Assembly: GCF_040954835.1 (NCBI RefSeq)
Contig: NC_090703.1
Span: forward strand, 22,953,444-23,017,443
Direction of reading: 5' to 3'
Length of the DNA: 64,000 bases
From: Lepisosteus oculatus
Taxonomy: Eukaryota; Chordata; Actinopteri; Semionotiformes; Lepisosteidae
In this document: positions 12,511 through 23,869 of the stretch, piece by piece
How the letters are laid out: every line of letters starts with the position of its first letter
How positions within the stretch are numbered: position 1 is the first letter of the stretch
Notes under the pieces: model-generated
Seen by the model: the letters and a program-made list of their open reading frames with translations, nothing else
The model's database searches: none
What the model was told of the DNA's origin: nothing
Translations under genes and position numbers: made by a program

Positions 12511-13540
12511 TCATACATCTGTGGGGCTGAAGTTGTTGCCTCTCCCGGCCCATCTAATTAGGGGTAGTACGGTAGAAGAGACCCAGTAACAAGGTGTAGT
12601 ACAAATTGATTTTAAACAAACACAGAGCAGAATGCAGATAATCAATAAAAACAAGCTAATGAATATATATTGCACTTGTGTCCCAAACCCCAAGACCTAA
12701 ATACTGATTGTAACCAGACAGTGATTCCTCAATCATCTGGATTGTAATTCTGATCATTTTTGCCCTTCGTTATATAAATGTTGAGCTAGGTCGCCAATAT
12801 GCTCAGAATTGCCAGGAATATAGGTACAACATTCAAAGCATATTACTGCACATGTCCCACCTTGGATTGCTAACAAATAATCTAAAGCCAGGCAGTTATG
12901 CATAGCAACCGTCCTCAGGGCAACCATTTCATCATTGACGGCCTTTATACCGGCCAAAGTCTCATTTGCTATTCTCTCCAAAGAGATTCTCTCCATGTTA
13001 ATGGATTCTTGAGTTAATTTACCGGTACCATACGGAGGAAACACTATAGTAAAAACAAGTCTCAGTGATTTTTCTTTAAACTTTTTCTCCAGGCCTAAAG
13101 GGGCTGCACCCATATATGAGGGACCACGCACCCTAGGTAGCATGAGCCAGACCACTCCGTAGGTAGCCACGGGTAGGCGTTCTTCCTGCATAATAAGTAG
13201 GTGCCATTAGGTAGTGGCCCGTCTGTCCAGTTTTTGCAGGGCCCTTTCTATGTAGCCTTTGACCCAAAAACCAAATGCTCCACCCAGATTGTTACCTTTT
13301 TGGGTGGTAAAGTAATAACATGAGCTATACCCTATGATGGGCCCAGTTTCATTTGGGTTAAAACAGAGCCACCCCGGTACATGCCGGGAGAGTTTAATTA
13401 GCACTGGCTTTTATTATACTGTGGGGCATAGTACCCAGAGAAATTGGTAGATGTAATGTTTCATGAGATCATAAAGTCAGTGAAATTATATGTTGACTGT
13501 TAAATGTCACCTCCTGCGGCATCTGGTTCCGCCATTATAT
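12511..13540 (-). pseudogene. ERV env remnant with transmembrane subunit
   Basis: Three minus-strand frames in order. 13404-13207 is probably the surface/transmembrane region. 13191-12754 holds a helical ectodomain ending in a CX6CC disulfide motif typical of gamma-type transmembrane subunits. 12693-12511 contains a strong hydrophobic membrane anchor followed by Cys residues. The frame is broken between the pieces. Only the architecture is described here. Confidence 0.75.
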
Positions 13541-13909
13541 TAAACCCAAATAATCATTTTTATTAAAAGGAATGACTCCCATAGGAAGCCCCTCCCCCCC
13601 CCGCACATAGATTCCCAGCAAGAGCTTTGATTATTATTTACAGCAGATACGTACAATAATGCTTAAAAAGCGTTAACACTATGTTACACATAACAGGCAT
13701 AGCAATAGCAACATAGTACCAGTCTGATTTCAGGTGCTGTGGAACGTCGACAGTGTGAGGCGTGGATCCCACCAGTCATAGCCTGTAACTCGGATGGCTG
13801 AGTCTGTCGTCAGTATCACATCCCCCCTCGATGGGTGATCCCCAGGCTGCTAGCATCTGCTCTTGAGTTAGTAACCTGCAAAAATGCAACAAAATGTCAA
13901 TGAGTAAAC

Positions 13910-15353
13910 TTAGAGAACCTGAGGCCAGATCAGCGAACCAGTAATTACTTCAAAGGGGCTAAGACCTGTGGTGCCAATTATTCTGACCTGTTGGCTACAT
14001 AACACCATGGAAAGGGCATCAACCCATGGAGTCCCATCAGCCTGATACTTAGTCAGTCTGACTTTCAGGGTGCAATTGGTTCGCTCGACCTTCCCCACAG
14101 ATTGGGGATGATGAGGGGCTTCGGAAATCCCACTTAATGTTCAGAACCTTAGTCACGGCTTGACAAACTTTTCCATTAAAATGTGTCCCGACAGAGCAGG
14201 CCCCATCGGGGAATAATGTCTATAAGTAAGTGTTTGGCAGTAATGGAGGCTATGGCTTGTCAAACTGGAGAGGCCTCCACCCATCGCGAGAATGAGTCCA
14301 CTATTACCAAGAGCCCTGTTTTGCCCCTGCACATTGGCAGGCTTACATAGTCTATTTGAATGAGCATGGGCGCTGGGCACCTTGGCAGGGGCAGGCGCAC
14401 TTTGTGCTGGTCAGGGTTCTTTTGGCATGCCATGCACCGCAAGACAATGTCTGCTGCGACCGTGGGGAAGCCCACACCACACCTTCGGACCATCTGGATC
14501 ACTCAGGGGTGTCCTACGGATAGTGGGGTTTAAGGCTCCCTCACGTTCAATAACGAGGTCAGTCGCTTCTAATACCACCTGCCATTTAGTCCAGCGGGCC
14601 AAGCTCACTTGGGACACCTGGTTCAGTGACAACAGGGTGTGCACTCTATGAGGATAACCAGCTGCTGATCCAGAACTAAGCTATTTACAGCTTGAACTGC
14701 TAAACACGTAGCCTGCACAGCCCTGAGGCAGGGCCCCCACCCTTTGGCCACAGCATCCAGGGGCCCTGAATAATAGCTGACCGGTCTGTGGCTAGCTCCG
14801 TGTTACTGCATCCGCACCGCAGCCCAGAACCCATTCCTTTCAGTTACCGTACATACAGGAAAAATGTTTGGTCCATCTGAGGAAATCCCAAGGCTGGAGC
14901 CTGCAAAAGGTTCCAGCCTGAAACATCCCATTGCTTGTTTCAGATTGTCAAAAGCAGTTAATACAGCAGGAGGCAAAGAGACATGATCTTTTCAACGTAC
15001 ATTTCCCTTTAACAAATCTGTCAGAGGCTGGGTTCCCTCCAAGAACAAGTCCACCCAGGCTCGGCTGAAATTACACAAGCCTAGAAAAGACCTTAGTTCT
15101 TTTACTGTTGTGGGCACCAGTAATCCACGAATAGTGTGCGCTGAGTCCTCAGTCAGCCCCCTCTTCCCTTTGCTGATTTTCTGTCCCAGATAGACCAAAA
15201 TCAGTTGGCTGATTTTCTGTCCCAGTTATCCAAACAAATCTGGGCTTTATCGTAACTAGCCTTATGTCCCTCTGCAGCTAGTAAGTCTAGAATCTTGAGC
15301 AGCTCAGCCTTGTGACTTTCCTCATCAGGGGAAGCAATCAAAATATCATTTAC

Positions 15354-15354
<1 letters not shown>
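13910..15354 (-). pseudogene. ERV pol remnant (RT, then integrase)
   Basis: Fragments in several frames. They comprise an RT palm end with YVND in place of the catalytic YVDD (about 15350), thumb sequence (15198-14992, ...KELRSFLGLCNF...), an RT connection-like piece (about 14840-14411) and an integrase zinc finger CMACQKN with the first catalytic Asp in IDYVSLP and a following VDSFSRWVEA (14502-14260). An integrase end (14098-13910) follows. RNase H is not visible between connection and integrase. Multiple stops and frame changes make it non-functional. Confidence 0.85.
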
Positions 15355-15355
<1 letters not shown>

Positions 15356-15403
<48 letters not shown>

Positions 15404-15699
15404 ATTGCTTATACTTATATAGCGCTTTTCTGGACACACCACTCAAAGCAGGACCTCGGTTTTAGGTCTCATCCGAAGGACAGCGCCTGTTTACAGTATA
15501 GTGTCCCCGTCACTGTACTGGGGCATTAGGACCCACATGGACCACAGGGTGAGCGCCCCCTCTGCTGGCCCCACTAACACCTCTTCTAGCAGCAACCTTA
15601 GTTTTTCCCAGGTGGTCTCTCATCCAGGTACTGACCAGGCTCACACCTGCTTAGCTTCAGTGGGTTGCCAGTTGTGAGTTCCAAAGTGATATGGCTGCA
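15356..15699 (-). repeat. 5S-derived SINE inside the ERV pol region
   Basis: Same family and orientation as 9375-9957, with a shortened body. The (AAT)n tail (plus 15356-15400) abuts the RT catalytic motif remnant and the head ends at ...gatatggctgca. On the far side the sequence already reads as gag-like, so a deletion of the upstream half of RT accompanied or predated the insertion. Confidence 0.85.
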
Positions 15700-15719
15700 T
15701 CATATTACAAGGGAGATCA

Positions 15720-16080
15720 AGGAAGTCAGTGAGGCGCCATTACTGGTTTCTCCCTTTGTCATTTTCTAAATTTCAGTCACCTTATCCTTAAACTCATTCA
15801 GACCTTGCACCTTACCCTTTCACTTTATCAACCTCCATCAACTTATTAATGTCCTCTTGGTAGCGCAGATGTTTTCCTGAAATCAATGCCCACTGCAATT
15901 TCTGGTCGCCCGAAGACTTCCATTCAGAATGCATTCTTTTACACTTTTCCTCTGTCCATGGTCCATCACTCATCTTATATTTTCCCTTAATTTCTGTTAA
16001 TGTTTAGCTAATTTCTGCCGCTCTGACACCCAGTCAGACACCTCATGCAGCAGGGGAGATAATACTGACGCGGCCTTCGT
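15720..16080 (-). pseudogene. ERV gag remnant
   Basis: Minus-strand translation near 15980-15790 gives a charged segment starting MSDGPWTEEKC, of the kind seen in gamma-type Gag capsids. Its place between the 5' LTR and pol fits gag. No zinc knuckle was seen. Similarity is weak, and the call leans on position. Confidence 0.45.
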
Positions 16081-16372
16081 CATCACGCCTCCTGCTCCTC
16101 TGTACTTGCCTTACAGTACAGGAAAACCAGTCATCCGGCGCACATCACGGCTCAAGGGAAACCTCTTTACTTACCAGCTAGCCCTTCCCGACAAACGGGG
16201 AAAACCCAAACCCACGGACCTCTCACACACTGGTATCCCGCAAAAGCACCTTGTCCTCTGAATCAGCAGATGAGAGACTTTGGGACTTACCTCTGATTAA
16301 GTGCACGCTAGAACTGCTTTTCCTGCTGTCAGGGAACGCGGAGACTTGGGCATCCTGTTTGTGATGATAGAT

Positions 16373-16774
16373 TGTAGAAAATGAACACTCTCAATCAGGT
16401 TCGTTGTGAGAAAGGCACAGTGAGTTTATTATGTATGCATACAGGAATTGCTCAGTCACAAAAGCCGTAGTCAATTCAAAGTACAAGCTGGGACTTTCGC
16501 AGTTACACAAAAACAAGCACAAAGGAGGAAGCGTTTCCGAGGACTGATACCACTTCAAGGGAGTAGTTAACATATTTGTGGAATAAGGCATTAAGCAAAG
16601 ATATTGTAGAACAAAGACAGCTTATTTACAGCTCCAGATATCCACCCCCACTAGTCCTTGAGCATTATTTAAAAGTCCGGCACAATTTCAGCTCCGCAAA
16701 TTTTATCTGACAACTTGTTACCCCTCAGGTAGTTTCTCTGCCGAACAACAGCTAAGAGCTCCAATATGCTCTTA
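16373..16774 (-). repeat. ERV 5' LTR (right), TATA segment deleted
   Basis: A near-identical partner of the left LTR. It lacks about 16 bp (left copy tcctttatatagtcaa), which removes the TATA-like box. As this is the 5' LTR in proviral orientation, the deletion affects the promoter that would have driven the provirus. Confidence 0.88.
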
Positions 16775-16926
16775 CTACTTTATTTCACAGGGAATTAGAA
16801 ATGTTAGTCAATATGCACTCCATTTTTCAGACATTGTAAGGCAACAATGCAATAACTAAGTGAACAACTTTAAAAAATCTAGCATATCTACTAGTATTAT
16901 TTACAGATAATTACAATCCAATACTG

Positions 16927-18524
16927 CAGTGGTTCTCAAACTTTTTGGACCAAGTACCACCCCTGATCAAACCAAAGCATCCACGTACCACCTACAAGTC
17001 ATCTTCTCATAGGAACCAGAGAAAAACGACCAACATGAGCACGCACACACACATATAATAAAAATAGCTCTGCGCACTTACCATTTCAGTGAGGGGGTGT
17101 GCCTGTTTAGTCGAACAAAGCCTTGCAATGCCAGAGATGAGGGCAGAGAGCTTTAAATGCAGACCTGGCTCCGCATCCATTTTGTTGCAGTACTTTGTCT
17201 TGATTGCAGTGAGAGCAGAGAAGCCTTTCTCACAAAAAATGGCAAAAGGCATCAAAAACCGCACAGCCTTTAATAAGAGGGCTGGGTATTCACTTTGTCT
17301 TTGGATCCAGAAATCTAACAGTTAATGTCGTTTCAATTCCGACATCAAAGTCTTATTAGATGATAACTCGAGAAACTTCTCTTGTTCATCACAGGTCAGA
17401 TCTTTGGGTATTCCTATGACATCAACAGTAAAGGGGTTCCTGATCCACTCTGGTGTGGTCTCAACTGGAAAAAAATCTGAGAAATGTACTTACAATGACA
17501 AGAGATGCACTGCATTCACATCGTGAACAGCAGCATCAAGTGCCACACCATATGTGTGTGTAGATGGTTCTGCAAAGTTGGAAAAGTAGAGACATCACTT
17601 GCATTGCTTTTATTAACAAAAAGCTGCAGCTTTTTCTTCATAGCAGTGATCTTGTCAGACACATCAGAAATTGTTAAAGAGAGCTCCTGCAGTCCCATAT
17701 GCAGCTCATTCAGATGTGAGAATATATCAGCCAGGTAGGCTAATTTTACCAGCCACACTGGATCATGTATAATCCTCCTTGTTCTCAACAGGTGTGCATG
17801 ATCTATCAGAGCTGGGGTCAGTACTCTCGGTGTCTATTCCTTTCAGCCATGATATAATACTTTATTTTTGCGAGGTATTCATTTTCGATCAATTGTTCTG
17901 TTGGCAAATGTGGCGCTGTTGGAGAAATGTTTCCCCGTTTCCCCTTAAAAAAGACAGTTAGGGGTCCGTCTCAGAAGTTAAAAGAAGTTTTTTTTTAATG
18001 GGCATGGGAACGAAACACACAGAGATGCTCATTGTATTTTTCTCAAAATAATTAACCTAGAACTGTCCTTAAATATTTGTCCGTTATCCATCACGCTTTC
18101 CTGTGCTTACAAGATGGGCAGTGTTCCAAAATTCACACACATCCTCATACCTCCCTATTTGCTAAAGATAACTTCTTTCAATACAATTGGTTACTCACTG
18201 TAGGTTCGTAGCACGTGTTCCTATACAATGGTATATACATAGTAGACCTTGTGTCTACTCAAGTAAAAGGGCGAGCTGTGTCGACGTAGCCAAGTACTTA
18301 AGGCTGCTTATTTGACACATTAAACTAATTTTATTAAAATAGAAAATATAAGAAACAGTCTCAAGCTTTCTGAAACTGATTAAGTAAATTACAGCTGAAA
18401 TATTTACATAATGTTTAATTATTCAATTTTCAATTCCCAATTTGCCAGTGCACACAGCAAATTTCCAGGGTCATCTGGCATACCACTTGGGGGTGCTCCA
18501 CATACCACAGTTTGAGAACTACGG
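16927..18524 (-). mobile_element. hAT transposon with ends and 8-bp target duplication
   Basis: Terminal inverted repeats cagtggttctcaaactttt (left) and agtttgagaactacgg (right) are flanked by an 8-bp duplication, caatactg (16919-16926) and taatactg (18525-18532), matching at 7 of 8. The minus strand carries transposase remnants like those of SCAND3/ZBED5/GTF2IRD2-type hAT proteins: 17788-17516 (AYLADIFSHLNELHMGLQ) and the C-terminal dimerisation region at 17264-17007 (EKGFSALTAIKTKY). The 1.6-kb element lacks most of the catalytic region. Confidence 0.88.
17007..17788 (-). pseudogene. hAT transposase C-terminal remnant
   Basis: Two in-order fragments of a SCAND3/ZBED5-like hAT transposase. 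The first contains LADIFSHLNELHMGLQ and ITAMKKKLQLF; the second contains the hAT dimerisation segment FCEKGFSALTAIKTKY. Stops and a frame change lie between them, so no functional product is expected. Confidence 0.8.
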
Positions 18525-18769
18525 TAATACTGTACATGGAAAAGAGCATGGGTACCTTTTTATCTCATGAAAGATCCTACTCTGGTCTGAATTCCTCTGT
18601 AAAAACTGATACTAAACAAAATGGGAAACTCTTCCCTTATTCCAAAAGAATGTAACAATTCCACAATTATTAGACTTAACATATAAATATAAATACTGCG
18701 ATACCCCTAACACTAATCGATATGTACTCTCAGAAATGCTTGTAAATTTCCTTTTTTCTTCAGATCAGA

Positions 18770-21700
18770 CTAGACCCTGTTTATTTCTTTTACGTTTAAT
18801 TTTAAAACTTGCTTTAAAAGTATATCTGCTTCTTGCTGTCTGCCTTTCCTTTCCAGTTTGACTGCTTGATTAAGTAGAGCTTTACGCACATCTATAAGGG
18901 TTTTTTCAATGACCTTTTCAGATTCCTGATCGGAAGAGCCCTGCATACTCCATGTATTTGAGTGGCTGCAATCACTATTGGAATCGTCTTTACTAGTTAA
19001 CAATTTGCTGGGGAGATCACGGACCATGCAGCCCCCTTCACATCTTATCTGATCATTCTCATTACTGGCTCCCTTTGCCATTAGGGTTCCATCTACAGTT
19101 CTCAGCTGAGGAGATCCTGCTTCAGGATTTTTCTCTTTTTTCTCATCTGTGTTTCCTGCTTTTTGTTCATTGGCTTCCAGGTCTTTTCCATTGTTGTGAC
19201 TGACTGAGGCACTTTCAAAGGGCACAGGCATCCAGTCCACACCATCAGGAAACAGTGGTGGCACATAACCTTTGTTTGACACATCAGCCTCTGTTGGTTC
19301 ATTAAGGTATTGAAGGATCTGAAAAAAGCTGTCTTCTCCATAATCTGTGGCCTGTTCCTGTACCTCTTTATCTGTAGACTGTATAGGAGATGTTCCTCCA
19401 CCACTAGTCACATTGGCATTCTCAGAAATCATATGTCTTTCTAATAAAGCTAATACTGTGCTTAAGTTGTGGTCATCATTTTCCAAGTATGATTCAAACA
19501 ATGGATCGTTTTCGTTCATACAGACAGGGAATGGATCATTCAGAAGTTCATCCAATAAAAGAGTGTCCCTCTTCTCTCCTGACAATTCAGGTTCTTCAAG
19601 GTTAACAGTAGGTTGTATGTGGCTTTCAGTTCTCTTTACCTTGTCAGAAGGTAGACTGTGTTCAGTGGGATTTAGTTCTCCTGTACATTCTTCATAAAAG
19701 TGCAATTTCCTTGCATACTGGGTTGTCACCTCTTTCTGTCCAGCTATATTTTCAAAGAATACAGGGCTTTTAGCACATGGAGAAATGGGCAATGCAGGCC
19801 TGCCTTCACTGCATGGCTTGTCCTGTAAAGAAACAGCTTCAGTTTCATTAGAAGGTGATTTATTGTTACTGTCTATTAGAGATGACATTGAACTTGAAGT
19901 CCTAGAATAATTACACAGTATAGGCAATTGTACTGGTGTGTGATGACCTGACTGCTCAGACAGCATAGACACATCATTTCCTGTAGTATTTCCATTTTGG
20001 ACAACAGGTTTAATGGAGTCAGTTTCTAACACTTTTGTTAGATTTGTTTTCTCACAGTCCTCAGCACCAAGCCTTTTTGATTGTTGGGCTGGAGTGGATG
20101 TCATAATTAAATCAGAATCTGGCACATTGAAAGACAAATGGGTGGCTTTCTGAAATTCCAGATTAGTTGCAATTTCACTACCTGTTTCTACACTTTCATC
20201 ACTCCTATCAACAGCAGATGGTTCATCTCCAGTTAAGTCAACAATTGCAAAGACATTGTTTCTGTCTTTGTTAATGGATTTTGTGGTCAGTTTGTGCCCA
20301 GTATGAAAATTGTCTTCATTCATGGAGAGATCTTTTTGACTCATGGTAGCACTGTGGACGTGAGCTGAAACTTTGCATTTTTTCTCAAGTTTGGTACCTT
20401 GTTGAGAATCTCTCAATTCTGCATCTTCTATGGGATCTGAGTCACTGTCACTGGAGTAAGAAGATCTTTCTCTCTCTGTTGTTTTTTTCTTCTTTGTACT
20501 CAACCCTGTTTTGTGACAAAAGCTGTGCAGTTCTGCTTCCTTTTGCTCCTGGGGTTTTTGCACTTGAAGTTGATCTGTATTCTGTAGTGATTCTTTGTTA
20601 AAATCATTTTTCCTGGAGGCTGAGAAAAAGAAGTTGTGATCCGAAATCCCAAACATTTTCAGGCTGTGCAGGTAAGCTAAATGATCACCCAAGGTTTTGT
20701 CTGTCTCTTGCCGATCACAGTGCAGGGTCTGGAAGAGACGTTGTATGGAAGAAGATTTTGTGTCCCCTAATGTAAAACACTGTTTCATGTCTTGTTTGTT
20801 GAAATACTTGATAAAATTCCCATTCTCACCCATTGCCTGTCTGAACAGCGAGTTTTTGAAAATCTGACTGCGGTATTTGTTTTCCTCGATCGTCCCACAG
20901 GTAATCAGTCTGTAAACTATCACATCTTTCTGCTGTCCAATTCTGTACATTCTGTCTAAAACTTGACTGTCTGTGGCAGGATTCCAGGATGGATCAACAA
21001 TGACCACCCGATTGGCAGCTGTTAGATTGAACCCTACTCCTCCTACTTTAGTTGTCAGTAAGAAGACTGTATACTGGCTCTGTGTCTGAAACAACGTGAC
21101 ACGGTGGTGACGCTCGGCAGCAGAAAATACTGTCCCATCTACTCGCAGCAACTTAAATTCTCTTTCTTCCAAAATGCGCTCAATAATACCCAGCATTTTT
21201 ACAGACTGAGAGAAGACAAGAACTCGATTACCCTCCTCTCTGAGCCTTTCAAGTAAAGGCACAAGGAATGCTATCTTTCCTGATTCTTGAATAAGATTTT
21301 CACTTGGAAGCCGAAACATGTTATTCTCATTAAAGTCCTCGATAAATTCGCTATGTGAAAGATCTAAACCCAACTCATCCCAGTCAAGCAACTCACTGTA
21401 TTCTCTGACAGTAAGCAATCTAGGATGATTACAGATTTTCATCAGACTATCGCTGTCAGTTAACTTAAAGTCAGCAAGACATCTAGTAGAAATGAACTTT
21501 TTGTACAGTCTCTCTTGTAAGGGGCTGAGATAAACCCACACCACAAGATCATTCTTCTTGGACATCTGGGCCATCTTGACAGAATCAGTAGCAACCTGAT
21601 CCTCTTTTTCTGGCTCTTGCTCTTTGCTTTCTCTCTGTATGTCTTCTTTTGTTCTCCTAAAGTAGTAGGGCTTTATCACTTCTGTCAAGCTCTCTGATGT

Positions 21701-22463
21701 CTTCAGGCCCAATGCTTTCTCTGAGGGACTGGCATGCTTCTCCCTTCCTCTCATTATTGGATTCTCATACAACTTTTTAAAGCTTGGGTATGTACCAAGG
21801 AGACTTCCCTGGCAGGCAAGGTGGGTCAAAGACCACAGCTCTTGGAGGTTGTTCTGTACTGGTGCACTAGAGAGCAGAAACCGGGTCTTTGCTGGGATCA
21901 CATCAGCTGCTTTAAAGCTCTTGCTAGATCGGTTTTTGATCTCATGAGCTTCATCAAAAATCACACAGTCCCAAACAAATGCTTCTTCGTTATTGGTGGA
22001 GAATGTCGGCAAGTTAGTAAGTAACATTTTGTATGTGGTTAGGAGCACATCTCCTGTTTGCTTCACTTCGTTCAAATTCCTTACTCGATGTTTGTTTGTG
22101 GTATGAAAGGTAAAGAAATTTATATCCGGTGTCCATTTTGTTAACTCTTCAATCCAGTTCTCCAGCAGTCCGATGGGCATCACAAGCAGGACAGATCTAA
22201 TTTGCTTCATGTTTTTCATTCCGGCCAAAAACACAACAATCTGTACAGTTTTTCCCAAACCGGGGTCATCAGCTAAAATCACACCTTTTATATTTTTTTT
22301 GTATGCTTCATAAAGGAAAGCCAGTCCTTTTTTCTGATGCTCATACATTTTGTCAAATAATGATTTAGGTAGTAAAAAACCACTATTGAGGACATCCACT
22401 GACTGCTCCTGGGCTGCCTCTTCCCACAGTTCTCTGCTCTGTTTCCACTCCATGTTATTCGAC
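18770..22463 (-). CDS. ERCC6L-like (PICH) SNF2 DNA translocase, copy 1
   Basis: ERCC6L/PICH is an ATP-driven double-strand DNA translocase that coats ultrafine anaphase bridges. From the ATG at 22453 the frame is 1227 codons. In order: EHQKKGLAFLY at about 38; Walker A segment DDPGLGKT (62-69), with Pro where Met is usual; DEAH (167-170); motif III SSAPVQNNLQELWSL (about 195-209), usually TGTP; a second RecA domain with VFSQS, VGGVGFNLTAANRVV and DRMYRIGQ; the family block GISDHNFFFS; an acidic Ser/Asp cluster; AIVDLTGDE, a probable SUMO-interacting motif; and C-terminal helices KALLNQAVKLERKGRQQEA like the family's last TPR. The exon seems to start at 22463 after tttcctctatag, one base into a codon, so an upstream exon is implied. 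The family's N-terminal TPR is not seen. The human gene also has nearly all its coding sequence in one exon. The frame is intact and close to copy 3. Confidence 0.93.
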
Positions 22464-22960
22464 CTATAGAGGAAAATGAACAATTTCCATGAGGAAAATG
22501 AACAATTTCCCAACTGCCTCACTATGAACTAAGGATGCAAAATACATTTTATTTTCTTCACCACAGCTCATCATTTCCAGTCTCGGGCCTTTATGGCTAG
22601 TTAGTTTCTGAAATGACAGATTCTGAGATTCCACACAGTTTTGTGTTGGTTAAGGGATCAGTTTTGGGTCTGCCCTGATAAGTCTGAGTCTGATGTGATA
22701 AGTATGATTGCAGTGCTGCCAAAACAGATGGAAGTACTGTAGCTGAAAAAGAAATATGATAGCAGATAGCAGATAGCAGGAGGCCAAAATAAGTCTGTTA
22801 ATGCTTAATTACCCCTCTTTGGGTTAAAAGTGACCCACTGAAATCCTTACCAATTGACTTTCAAGTCAAGGATGGATAGGCGACCTGTAGGCTCTGGGTA
22901 GCTCTAGGTGCTTTCATGGATGCATTTTTATGGGTGTTTCTATTTTTATGGGTATATAGG
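22464..22960 (-). other. Upstream flank or intron of ERCC6L-like copy 1
   Basis: Conserved in all three units (43950-44453 and 57493-58003). In the minus direction it ends in a polypyrimidine tract and ctatag acceptor. No TPR-coding exon or obvious promoter was recognised. Either the first exon is further upstream or translation starts inside the large exon. Confidence 0.45.
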
Positions 22961-23664
22961 CAGGGCCGTCTCAAACGGGAGGGCGAAGGGGGTGGACGCC
23001 CAGGGCCATGTGCTTTGGGGGGCCCAGAGCCGGCAAGCCCCAATCCCGCTTCACACACTCACATAGAAATATAAATACATTCATGTTTCAATATTTTAAT
23101 AAAGCGACACACACTTTTATTTTAACTCAAGATGAAATCTAAAGTTAGTGGGAGAGCAGATGTTTTATTCAGAACTGGAGGCGTGTCCCGCACTAACTAC
23201 TGTACATCATATGCCATCAGTTGCCAAATAAAAGTGATTACGTCAGAACTAAACTAGCTTGGGAAAAAGTTAGTTGGTGGATAACTGGCGTGCACAAGCA
23301 GAGATAGGGACAAATTTTGAAAATACTGCAGTGGGAGCGAGAAAAGAAAAAGGAAGAAGAAGAGGGAGGATACAAATGGGGCCTTTGAAGGGTCTTTGGA
23401 AAGGTTCACTCTAAAAACCAGGAGCGAAGAAGAAACGGACATGGGTGGTGATCTCGACCACGACAAGGATGCTAGCATTGAGACACCTGAAGGCACCGAC
23501 AGCATTAGCGACAACGGCGATTAGTAGTTGTGTTCGGTTCAGTATGTCTGTTTGCGCAGGCCAGTCAGGTAGCTATTTCATCACCTCAATGCTGCTCCCT
23601 GCCGCCACAACTACACACAAGAACCCCCCACCCTGGGGTCTGCCCACCCCTTGAGACGGCCCTG
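22961..23664. mobile_element. hAT-like non-autonomous element, unit A copy
   Basis: Inverted ends cagggccgtctcaaacgg and ccttgagacggccctg. Flanks are tatatagg and tatacagt (6 of 8 match). Inside is a short frame with GGDLDHDKDASIETPEGTDS after a basic, Lys-rich stretch, resembling the first exon of a ZMYM-type hAT transposase. The element is at the same site in all three units. Confidence 0.82.
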
Positions 23665-23869
23665 TATACAGTATAGGTGATATTTTTTGGGATAGCCTTT
23701 CCTTGCAATATCTACTGTATATAGCAATATAATGTGTTTAATTTAGCAATATTACATATATATTTAATCAAGAAGATGTTTTTGTTATAGTTGTTTATCA
23801 TACAAGTAAATAAACATAGTTTTATCATTGTTCTATTTTAAATCCCACAAATGGACACATTTTTTAAAA

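Larger units (their letters stand above)
11992..16774 (-). mobile_element. Endogenous retrovirus, gamma-type, degenerate
   Basis: An LTR-bounded provirus in minus orientation. Reading from right to left: 5' LTR (16774-16373), gag remnant (about 16080-15720), an inserted 5S SINE (15699-15356), pol fragments (15354-13910), env remnant (about 13540-12511) and 3' LTR (12414-11992). Every gene is broken by stops, frame changes or deletions. The RNase H segment appears to be missing between the RT connection and the integrase finger. No clear target duplication was found (flanks acaag and ctact), so the ends may be eroded or rearranged. Confidence 0.85.
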
